5,979 nt of DNA from contig JAKUTA010000084.1 of the NCBI GenBank assembly GCA_022447885.1, positions 1 through 5,979 on the forward strand, written 5' to 3'. Source of the DNA: Candidatus Poseidoniales archaeon (GTDB taxonomy: Archaea > Thermoplasmatota > Poseidoniia > Poseidoniales > Thalassarchaeaceae). The stretch's first letter is position 1; the number at the start of each line of letters is the position of its first letter. Position numbers and translations under genes: made by a program. The notes under the pieces are model-generated. The model was not told the origin of the DNA and searched no databases. It saw only the letters and a list, made by a program, of their open reading frames with translations. Of this stretch, positions 1 through 5,891 are shown in pieces.

Positions 1-606
1 GGATGGGGGGCAGGTGCAGGTCCCCAAGCCACGCCGCCGGCTGCCGCCGATCCTGCGGCTGGGGTCGAGGAAGGAAGCGACCTGTCCAGCGCCTTGGCTG
101 CGTTCGGCACGACCGAGACCGAGGAGGAGACCGAAGTCGTCGAGGATGCCGAGGAAGTGGCAGACGAGCCTGACGCTGTCGAAGCCGAGGCGGAGGGCGG
201 AGAGGCCGTAGAAGACGACGGTTCCGTGGATGACGGCGATGATGATTCAGTGGATGACGCCGATGATGACGCCGAAGTGGAGACCGAATCCGACAAGCAA
301 GCCGAGGTGGATGCTGAACCCGAATCGGACGAGGAGCCTGCCGACGAGGATGAGTCGGAACTGGGCGACAGCGAGGAGTGGGCCAGCGACTGGGATGATG
401 AGCTGGAGGATCCGTGGGCTGAGTCCCAGGAGGATGAACTCGAGGGGGAGTCTCCAGCGCCCGGTCTTGGCCCGATGACCGAGGACGGAGAGTTGCTGAA
501 ACCGCTGCCCGGTACGCGTGCTGGTGAGTCGGGATGGTATCTTTTCCCTGATGGAAAGCCATCGCTGTGGGAGTTCCGTGCGGTCGGCTGGGAACTGGTT
601 GAGTGA
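1..606 (+). CDS. Highly acidic low-complexity protein, 3' part only
   Basis: The frame is open from the first base and ends at TGA 604-606, giving 201 visible residues with no convincing start, so the gene begins outside the window; the TTG at 94 is unlikely to be the true start. The visible part opens with a Gly/Ala/Pro-rich stretch (about residues 1-20). Roughly 120 residues follow that are dominated by Asp, Glu and Ala, including an Asp-rich core (DDGSVDDGDDDSVDDADDD, residues 76-94) and Trp-bearing acidic segments (EEWASDWDDELEDPW). The last 40 residues are different: a compact, aromatic tail with GWYLFPDGKPSLWEF and GWELVE. This tail loosely resembles the short Trp-rich DUF2510-type segment common in actinobacterial proteins; that is an impression, not a confirmed match. 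The acidic region is probably disordered. I do not recognise a function. It is convergent with panB. Confidence 0.75.
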   Translation, partial: GWGAGAGPQATPPAAADPAAGVEEGSDLSSALAAFGTTETEEETEVVEDAEEVADEPDAVEAEAEGGEAVEDDGSVDDGDDDSVDDADDDAEVETESDKQAEVDAEPESDEEPADEDESELGDSEEWASDWDDELEDPWAESQEDELEGESPAPGLGPMTEDGELLKPLPGTRAGESGWYLFPDGKPSLWEFRAVGWELVE

Positions 607-658
607 CGAAATCGCAGTTTCCCCGCCAATAATGGGCAATTTTCCGACGATTTCATTA
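604..658. terminator. Possible hairpin in convergent intergenic region
   Basis: A perfect 7-bp inverted repeat, GAAATCG at 608-614 and CGATTTC at 648-654, can be extended outward past one mismatch to about 604 and 658. A smaller GCC/GGC arm lies inside it around 625-637. It sits just after the stop of the acidic gene, where a terminator between two convergent genes would be expected. The loop is long (33 bases) and no clear T-run follows, so intrinsic terminator activity is uncertain. Confidence 0.25.
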
Positions 659-787
659 CCTTGTAGTGTAATACATCCCTACGAGAGAGGTCTCCGGCCG
701 CAGCAACGTCTCAGGGACTGGTGGGTGCATGGCTCCGATGTCTGGTGGTGGCGAGACACCGAGACTGGACGTTGGCTGCGCATCTGA
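632..787 (+). CDS. Doubtful short Trp-rich reading frame
   Basis: An ATG at 632 opens a 51-codon frame ending at TGA 785-787, just before the convergent end of panB. No ribosome binding site precedes the ATG, and the first 20 or so codons look non-coding. The C-terminal part is notable: RLRDWWVHGSDVWWWRD followed by TETGRWLRI. Its Trp spacing can be aligned by eye with the aromatic tail of the acidic protein encoded just upstream. It may be a decayed or truncated paralogous domain, a tiny real gene, or chance in TGG-rich sequence. I favour a remnant or chance over an active gene. Confidence 0.18.
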   Translation: MGNFPTISLPCSVIHPYERGLRPQQRLRDWWVHGSDVWWWRDTETGRWLRI

Positions 788-789
788 TG

Positions 790-1605
790 TCAGTAGGACT
801 CATCCTCGTTGGGGAAATCGCCTGAACGCACGTCGCTGACGTAGTTCTGCACTGCGCTGGTGATCTCGTCGTAGAGTTGCATGTAGCGGCGCAGGAACCG
901 TGGATTGAATTCATGCGTGATGCCGAGCAGGTCGTGCAGCACCAGCACCTGTCCGTCACAATCCGGACCCGCACCGATCCCGATGGTGGGAATCGTGAGG
1001 CTCTTGCTCGCCTCCGCTGCCAACTCGGCAGGGATCTTCTCGTAGACGATGCAGAAGCAACCGGCCTGTTCGAGGAGTTTCGAGTCCTCGATCAGTTTCG
1101 CGGCTTCCTCCTCCTCCTTGGCACGGACGGTGTAGGTGCCGAACTTGTAGATCGACTGCGGGGTGAGCCCGAGGTGCCCCATGACCGGGATGCCCGCACT
1201 CAAGATGCGCTCCACCCCCTCGACGACCTCCGAGCCGCCCTCGAGCTTCACCGCGTGCGCACCGCTCTCCTTCATGATGCGGATCGCACTGGCGAGCGCC
1301 TCCTTCGAATCTCCCTGATAGGAGCCGAACGGCATGTCCACGACGATCAGCGCGCGGTCGACCGCGCGCACCACGCACTGCGCGTGGTAGATCATCTGGT
1401 CGAGGGTGATCGGGATCGTGGTGTCGTTGCCCGCCATGACGTTGGAGGCTGAATCTCCGACGAGGATGACATCCACGCCGCCCCCGTCGACTATCTTCGC
1501 CAGCGAGTAATCGTATGCCGTGAGCATGGTGATCTTCTCACCGCTGGCTTTCATCTCCAGCAGCGTGTGGGTGGTCACCTTACGTGCCTTCCTCGCCACA
1601 GACAT
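790..1605 (-). CDS. panB: 3-methyl-2-oxobutanoate hydroxymethyltransferase (ketopantoate hydroxymethyltransferase)
   Basis: PanB transfers a hydroxymethyl group from 5,10-methylene-tetrahydrofolate to 2-oxoisovalerate, giving ketopantoate, the first committed step of pantothenate and coenzyme A synthesis in the cytosol. The 271-residue product covers the whole family length (E. coli about 264). Numbering from the chosen ATG, it has the TAYDYS segment (29-34), the metal-binding Asp of LVGDS (Asp51), the second metal Asp of VDMPFG (Asp90), KLEGG (120-124; Lys and Glu conserved), GHLGLTPQS (143-151), the acidic residue of VYEKIP (Glu189, at the place of catalytic Glu181 in E. coli), and IGIGAG followed by DGQVLVLHD. 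I chose ATG 1605 because GGGGTGAG lies four bases upstream; the frame is open to a TTG at 1635, but that extension has no family counterpart. The gene lies 89 bp downstream of the CPBP protease gene on the same strand. It appears intact and ordinary. Confidence 0.96.
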   Translation of the reverse strand: MSVARKARKVTTHTLLEMKASGEKITMLTAYDYSLAKIVDGGGVDVILVGDSASNVMAGNDTTIPITLDQMIYHAQCVVRAVDRALIVVDMPFGSYQGDSKEALASAIRIMKESGAHAVKLEGGSEVVEGVERILSAGIPVMGHLGLTPQSIYKFGTYTVRAKEEEEAAKLIEDSKLLEQAGCFCIVYEKIPAELAAEASKSLTIPTIGIGAGPDCDGQVLVLHDLLGITHEFNPRFLRRYMQLYDEITSAVQNYVSDVRSGDFPNEDESY

Positions 1606-1694
1606 CGTTCTCACCCCGACTGGCGACCCCTCCAATCACACATCTCGCTTCAATGCGACGGCCCCCACGAAGGACCCGGATGGACGCATGTACG

Positions 1695-2372
1695 TCAGCC
1701 GAACAGGATGTACCCGCCCACGGCGAACATCGTCACGTCGACGATGGCGTGGGAGAGGTACGCGGGCCAGATCGAGCGGTAGCGCAGGTAGGTCCACGAC
1801 CAGACGCAACCGCCCGTGAATATCCCGAGCGATGCGAGCAGGTTCGCCCACCAAGGGAACAACACGAGCATGGCGAGGGTGTGGTGCGACGTGAATGCCA
1901 GTCCGGTCAGCGGTACGGCCAGCCTGCCGCCGACCAGCCCCTCGATTTTTGAGAATATGAACCAGCGGAACAGGTATTCCTCCATCACCGAGTTGAACAA
2001 CACCCACCACAGGAACACGGCCAGGTAGACCCATGGATTCAGCAATCCGTACGGCTCCAGCATGCCCCGGATGAGTTCTCTGTCGAGGTACTTGCTCCCG
2101 AGCAGGAACCACCCTCCGAGCATAACCACGCTGATTCCCACCCCGAGTGCTGCGGCCACCCCGAACCCGCCCGACTCGGGCTTCGACCACGACCGTTCAC
2201 GCCCGTCAACCTTCAGGTGCCATGCGGCTGGCAGTCCGGCCTGCCACGCCTTCCCACCCAGCCACACGGCGGCTCCTGCCCCGCCAGGGAAGGCGAGCGC
2301 GGCGAGAATCGCCACGCTGGCGGCCGGTGCGCTGAGCAGCAGCGCGAGCATGTCCTTGACGCGCTGCTCCAT
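1695..2372 (-). CDS. CPBP family intramembrane glutamic protease (CAAX protease/Abi-like)
   Basis: This is a hydrophobic protein of 225 residues with several membrane segments. It carries the three hallmark motifs of the CPBP/Abi family (PF02517). Numbered from the chosen start they are: EEYLFRW (EExxxR; Glu131, Glu132, Arg136), FTSHH (FxxxH; Phe160, His164) and HAIVD (HxxxD; His208, Asp212). In the family, the Glu and His residues from these motifs form the active site inside the membrane. Bacterial members have varied roles (bacteriocin immunity, peptide processing) and the substrate here cannot be told. ATG 2372 is chosen. An upstream ATG at 2429 overlaps the permease stop as ATGA, but it has GAGG only one base away, and the 19-residue extension uses codons (AGT, ACA, CGA, AGA) unlike the rest and shows no structure. 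If 2429 were used, the protein would be 244 residues and translationally coupled to the permease. Confidence 0.88.
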   Translation of the reverse strand: MEQRVKDMLALLLSAPAASVAILAALAFPGGAGAAVWLGGKAWQAGLPAAWHLKVDGRERSWSKPESGGFGVAAALGVGISVVMLGGWFLLGSKYLDRELIRGMLEPYGLLNPWVYLAVFLWWVLFNSVMEEYLFRWFIFSKIEGLVGGRLAVPLTGLAFTSHHTLAMLVLFPWWANLLASLGIFTGGCVWSWTYLRYRSIWPAYLSHAIVDVTMFAVGGYILFG

Positions 2373-2425
2373 CGGGCATCTTCGTGTGCGCGTGCCACTT
2401 GAGGGTTGACCCGGAGAGTCGCGCC

Positions 2426-4120
2426 TCATTCCTCAGAGTCGTCAACTGTCCCGTTCTCAAATGAAATCAGGAATTCATCGATGTCGATGACACCGTTGCC
2501 GTCGATGTCGACCTCGTGGAACAGGTTGCGCAGGTGGAAGTGCTCCAGGTCGGGAACGAGGATGTTCATGGCTTGGATGAACTCGTGCAAGGTCAGGTGG
2601 TCGGGGTGGTTCTTGTCCCACCAATCGTGCAACTTGCTTTCCCTGCGCGGGCGTCGGTGATGTCCGCAAGAGTGGAAGACCATCCAGCGCTTCTCTCTCT
2701 CGGATTGCTCAGGATTGGTCAACTCGGTGCGCACGGTGCGCCACGGGGTCAACATCGGATGCGCTCTTGACCGGCCGTAGGAGAAGTAGACGACCAGGCC
2801 GAGCGCGGTGCAGGCTGCGGCTCCCACGAGCGCTTTCTCGCCCATCATGTAGATGAGCAGCACTCCGCCGGCTATGCCGAGGATCTGGGTCAGTGGGTAC
2901 AATGGCGACTTGAACACCGGTTTGTACCAGGAGTGTGCCTCGGATGCCCGGCGCAGGACGAGGACACAGGAGTTGACGATGATGAAGATCATTATCTGGA
3001 ATCCCGAAGCGAGTTTGGCGACATCGTGAACGGGGAGGAAGAGGATCACGCCTGCCATCGCGAGACCGGTTCCGATGACCGACCAATGAGGAGTCTCGAA
3101 CTTGGGATTCACATCTTCCAGGGCTTCGGGAAGGAGGTTGTCGCGTGCCATCGCGAACGGGTAGCGAGAGGCAGCCAAGATTCCGGCGAGTGCCATGGAG
3201 GTCATCGTCAGGATCGCCAGCACCGATGCCGTGATTCCAATCACCGGTCCACCGACACTGTTAGCGAACACGAACATCGGATCCTCGCGCGCTTCGCCAT
3301 TCGAGACGTAGGCGCTCGGATCCACCGCGGCCATCATCATGTAGACGATTCCAGCGTAGAGTACGGTGCTGATGAACAGCGAGAATAGGATGCCACGTGG
3401 CAGGTTCTTGCCGGGCAACTTCACCTCTTCAGCGACCGCCGCGATCTTGGTCACGCCCGCATAGGACACGAACACGAAGGCGGCGGTTTCGGCCATGGAT
3501 GTCCACCCATCTCCGAATGCACCCTTCCCAATCGGACGCATCCAGTCGGGATCCGCGGTCAGTGCCGCCCAGATGCAGAGTGCGACGAGGAAGAGGACGG
3601 AGATGGCGATGACGACGGTTTGCACCTTCTTGATCAACCTCACTCCGATGACGTTGATGGCGACGACGATGACCAGCAGCACAAGAGCGGCGAATTTCGC
3701 ATTGAAGGTGATTCCCAGCAGCGATTCGATGATCCAGAGGTAGGCTGAGAAGCCGATGAGAGCGAATGCCGCCTTGAGCAGGAAAGAGGCCCACAGACCG
3801 AGTCCTGCGACAGTTCCGAACAGCGGACCGTAGGTTCGCTCGATGTAGATGTAGTCGCCACCTGAAGTCGGCATCGCAGTACCGAGTTCAGCCTTCGAGA
3901 TGGCTCCGGGGAGCACCACCAATGCCGCAAACACGTACGCCAGCCACACGCCCGGCCCTCCGAGGTCGAGCATCGCCAGCGCGGGCAGCACGAACAGGCC
4001 TGAACCGAGCATCGCGGAGAGTGAGATGATGACAACCGACCAGATCCCGAGTTTACGTTCGAGCGTGTCAGAGATCAGTTCGACCTCTTTGTAGACGAAG
4101 TCGATGACGCCCGGGGGCAT
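2426..4120 (-). CDS. APC superfamily amino-acid permease with C-terminal EF-hand pair
   Basis: The product has 564 residues. Residues about 25-448 form an APC-type transporter: the glycine-rich first helix motif GSGLFVLP (39-46), the segment AELGTAMPTSGGDYIYIE (77-94, the family's P-x-x-GG-x-Y signature) and about 12 hydrophobic helices. Such permeases move amino acids or amines across the inner membrane by proton symport or exchange; the substrate is not readable here. Unusually, about 115 hydrophilic residues follow. They contain HSCGHH (483-488), a degenerate EF-hand loop (502-513, DKNHPDHLTLHE) and a canonical one (538-549, DIDGNGVIDIDE). The tail should be cytoplasmic if there are 12 helices. 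ATG 4120 lacks a strong ribosome binding site, but no better in-frame start is visible. The gene lies 140 bp downstream of the ring-cleavage fusion gene, so nitrogenous aromatics or amino acids are plausible substrates (inference). Confidence 0.93.
   Translation of the reverse strand: MPPGVIDFVYKEVELISDTLERKLGIWSVVIISLSAMLGSGLFVLPALAMLDLGGPGVWLAYVFAALVVLPGAISKAELGTAMPTSGGDYIYIERTYGPLFGTVAGLGLWASFLLKAAFALIGFSAYLWIIESLLGITFNAKFAALVLLVIVVAINVIGVRLIKKVQTVVIAISVLFLVALCIWAALTADPDWMRPIGKGAFGDGWTSMAETAAFVFVSYAGVTKIAAVAEEVKLPGKNLPRGILFSLFISTVLYAGIVYMMMAAVDPSAYVSNGEAREDPMFVFANSVGGPVIGITASVLAILTMTSMALAGILAASRYPFAMARDNLLPEALEDVNPKFETPHWSVIGTGLAMAGVILFLPVHDVAKLASGFQIMIFIIVNSCVLVLRRASEAHSWYKPVFKSPLYPLTQILGIAGGVLLIYMMGEKALVGAAACTALGLVVYFSYGRSRAHPMLTPWRTVRTELTNPEQSEREKRWMVFHSCGHHRRPRRESKLHDWWDKNHPDHLTLHEFIQAMNILVPDLEHFHLRNLFHEVDIDGNGVIDIDEFLISFENGTVDDSEE
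2474..2617 (-). other. EF-hand pair region of the permease
   Basis: This stretch encodes residues 502-549 of the permease. The second loop, DIDGNGVIDIDE, fits the calcium-binding consensus at every key position: Asp at 1 and 3, Asn at 5, Gly at 6, Ile at 8, Asp at 9, Glu at 12, then Phe. The first loop, DKNHPDHLTLHE, keeps Asp1, Asn3, a hydrophobic residue at 8, Thr9, Glu12 and the following Phe. It has Pro at 5 and Asp instead of Gly at 6, so it may bind calcium weakly or not at all. Exactly 24 residues separate the loops, the same as between the first two loops of calmodulin, which argues for a true paired EF-hand fold. Confidence 0.85.
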
Positions 4121-4174
4121 GGGCGGGCGACCGGAGAGCCGGTATAGAGCATACGGACCTGCTGAAGTGTCCGT

Positions 4175-4244
4175 TCACGGCTTGCGACGCCATTCGACCT
4201 TGGCGATGACCTTGAACTCGACAGCGTCCGGCGTGGCACGAGCC
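4175..4244 (-). pseudogene. Remnant second copy of the RidA-domain C-terminus
   Basis: Between the fusion gene and the permease gene, a minus-strand frame ending in TGA (4175-4177) reads ATPDAVEFKVIAKVEWRRKP. The fusion gene itself ends LPTPIAVELKVIASAV. Over the 11 aligned codons from the shared Thr-Pro to the shared Ile-Ala, 9 residues and 27 of 33 bases are identical by my count. The remnant is in a different frame from the gene upstream and has no start of its own. The simplest reading is the surviving 3' end of a former tandem RidA paralog, most of which was deleted. A partial duplication of the gene end is also possible. Confidence 0.6.
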
Positions 4245-4260
4245 AAACTTAGGAGTGAGG

Positions 4261-5661
4261 TCAGACAGCGGAGGCGATGACCTTCAGTTCGACAGCGATG
4301 GGCGTCGGCAGGGCGGAGATCTCCAACGTGGTGCGCGTCGGCTGTATGTCCGCGAAATAATCACCATAGACGCTGTTGTAGCCGCTGAAATCGCGGTCCA
4401 TGTCGATCAGGAAGGCGGTCACGTCGAGCACATCCCCCAGCCCCCTGCCGCTCGCCTCGAGCACGGTCCGGAGGTTCTCGATGCAGGCGCGGGTCTGCTC
4501 CTCGATGTCGTACTCCGAGGGATTCCCATCGGGGTCGCGGATCGCGCCGCCGGGAATGCTGTCGTCAGCCGGATTCCTCGGTCCCACCCCTGAGAGGTAG
4601 AGCAGGTCACCGACCCGGCGGGCGTGCGGGTAAGCGCCCACAGGCTTCGGGGCGCCCGGGACGTGGATCACCCCGCTCGGTCCTGCAGTCGGGGGGGCGT
4701 CGGAATCGTCCAATCTCCCCTTCACTCCGGCGGGCGCGTCCATGTCGCCGGAGACGAGGACGTCGCGGTCGCCGCGGTAGTACTCGACGTCGTCCTCGTC
4801 GAATTCCTTGTCACCTACCGACTGGCTGGTCGGTACGAGTGAGATCACCGCACCTCCGGCACCGTTCAGCGCTTCGTAGGCGTGTACCTTGCCGGAGTAG
4901 TTGTTGTGCTGCCCCATCACCGCCGCCATCCACCAGATCGGCTTGTAGGCGACCACCTTGGACACCCTGATCTGGCCGTGGATATCGCGGCTCAGCTGGC
5001 TGATGTCCTCCAGCCTGCCATCCGCGAAGAATTCCAGCATCTTGCGATTCCAATCGTCGTCCTTCTGGCTGTGGATGCGGTCCTCATGCGGCTCGATGTG
5101 CTCGGTGAACATGCGGTTCGACAGGCTCGAGACGACGACCACGACCGCCTTCTTCCCCTGCGCCTCCAAGGTGTCGCGCGCCGCCTTGCCGAGCACGATG
5201 GTCTCGGAGCGGTTGGCGTACAGGTTGCTCGACACGATGCACGCAGGAATGCGGTTGTTCGGATTCAGCAGGCTGAGCGCGACCACCGAGCCGGTGTCGA
5301 TGGGGAAGCCGTGGTAGGCGACCGTCCGGGCGAACAATCCCCTCGCTTCGGCGGCATCTCGGTAGCCTTCAGCGAACTCCGGATCCATGCGGAACTTGTA
5401 CGGCATGCTGCCGAGGAAGTGGAAGTCGTCGTCGACGTGCACCCATTCCGGCTCCGGGTGCGCCTGGATCTGGTGACCGATGATCGAAGGCCAGGTGGTC
5501 GAGTAGACCAGCAGGATGTCCGCACCGCTGAGCTCGATCTGCTCTCGGCAGTGGTCGAACGCTGCGCGCAGTCTGCCCCAGCCCTCGTTCTGTTCGTGCG
5601 CCAGCAGCGGTTGCGGGTGCGGCGGCACATGCACCCCGAACAGCACCGGTCCTTCGCTCAC
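4261..5661 (-). CDS. Fusion of aminophenol-dioxygenase alpha-subunit-like domain and RidA/2-aminomuconate deaminase-like domain
   Basis: The product has 466 residues. Residues 1 to about 275 form a class III extradiol dioxygenase (LigB-type) domain closest, from memory, to the non-catalytic alpha subunit of 2-aminophenol 1,6-dioxygenase (AmnA/CnbCa): LLVYSTTW (50-57), GFPIDTG, EDRI and DDDWNRKMLE. His15 of VPPHP matches the first iron ligand, but Thr56 replaces the second His, and no Glu stands at the third site. An acidic linker (about 285-330) follows. Residues 335-466 form a full RidA domain of the 2-aminomuconate deaminase type: PVGAYPHARRVGDLLYLSGV, the conserved Arg of PTRTTLE (Arg443) and Glu of AVELK (Glu458). 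RidA enzymes hydrolyse enamine/imine groups. GTG 5661 is chosen because it overlaps the preceding stop as GTGA and has GAGGTGG four bases upstream; a GTG at 5697 is less likely. The gene would pair with the adjacent beta subunit. Confidence 0.9.
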   Translation of the reverse strand: MSEGPVLFGVHVPPHPQPLLAHEQNEGWGRLRAAFDHCREQIELSGADILLVYSTTWPSIIGHQIQAHPEPEWVHVDDDFHFLGSMPYKFRMDPEFAEGYRDAAEARGLFARTVAYHGFPIDTGSVVALSLLNPNNRIPACIVSSNLYANRSETIVLGKAARDTLEAQGKKAVVVVVSSLSNRMFTEHIEPHEDRIHSQKDDDWNRKMLEFFADGRLEDISQLSRDIHGQIRVSKVVAYKPIWWMAAVMGQHNNYSGKVHAYEALNGAGGAVISLVPTSQSVGDKEFDEDDVEYYRGDRDVLVSGDMDAPAGVKGRLDDSDAPPTAGPSGVIHVPGAPKPVGAYPHARRVGDLLYLSGVGPRNPADDSIPGGAIRDPDGNPSEYDIEEQTRACIENLRTVLEASGRGLGDVLDVTAFLIDMDRDFSGYNSVYGDYFADIQPTRTTLEISALPTPIAVELKVIASAV

Positions 5662-5670
5662 AGCACCACC
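5658..5670 (-). promoter_or_regulatory. GTGA stop/start overlap with ribosome binding site
   Basis: The minus strand reads GAGGTGGTGCTGTGAGCG. The stop TGA of the beta-subunit frame (5660-5658) overlaps the GTG start of the fusion gene (5661-5659), and GAGGTGG lies four bases before the GTG. This arrangement implies translational coupling of the two dioxygenase subunits and fixes the fusion-gene start. A premature stop upstream at 5889-5891 could therefore also lower translation of the fusion gene. Confidence 0.65.
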
Positions 5671-5888
5671 TCGCGCCTCTGCTCGTTGGGGTCCCACGCA
5701 GCGATGACGTTGCCCGTGCCGATGACCGACTGGTAACCGTAGATCTCAGCGTTGTAGTCTGGATAGCCCATGGCGGCCATCATCCAGGTGAGGCCGCCGC
5801 CCTCGGTCTCGGCCATCGTCTGCTCGGTGAATTCGGGCATCAGGTCGATTACCTCGCGCATGCTTCCAGCGCGCATCAGATCGACCAT

Positions 5889-5891
5889 CTA
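5889..5891 (-). other. In-frame TAG inside the dioxygenase beta-subunit frame
   Basis: On the minus strand the codons read GAC ATG TAG ATG GTC. Homology to the catalytic subunit continues on both sides without any shift. The six other gene ends in the window (606, 790, 1695, 2426, 4261, 5658) all use TGA. The TAG is most simply a nonsense mutation or base-call error; programmed readthrough is possible but has no further support here. Confidence 0.85.

Noticed and set aside
646..675. Possible plus-strand promoter with TAATAC at 669-674
   Set aside because: No matching -35 element and no convincing gene downstream.
877..1452. 191-codon plus-strand frame opposite panB
   Set aside because: The minus-strand frame is an unmistakable PanB; the plus-strand product has shadow-like Arg/Asp/Leu composition and no motif.
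1606..1635. Upstream TTG start for panB at 1635
   Set aside because: ATG 1605 has a suitable ribosome binding site and gives the usual family N-terminus.
1636..2190. 184-codon minus-strand frame overlapping the CPBP gene
   Set aside because: It lies in another frame of the same strand as a protein with all three CPBP motifs; its Arg/Gly/Val-rich product looks like a shadow.
4141..4178. Possible promoter for the permease (TATGCT or TATACC at 4141-4153 on the minus strand)
   Set aside because: No convincing -35 element at normal spacing; too weak to list as a feature.
5662..5697. Upstream GTG start for the fusion gene at 5697
   Set aside because: It would add 12 residues within the beta-subunit coding end; GTG 5661 has a good ribosome binding site and a four-base overlap with the preceding stop.
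4882..5736. 284-codon plus-strand frame opposite the fusion gene and beta subunit
   Set aside because: It is antisense to two frames with clear domain homology, has no recognisable motif, and is rich in Arg, Val and His as expected of a shadow frame in GC-rich DNA.
5658..5888. Independent 76-residue gene starting at ATG 5888
   Set aside because: The same frame continues the dioxygenase beta-subunit homology upstream of the TAG, so this is the 3' part of a broken gene. Reinitiation at this ATG remains possible.
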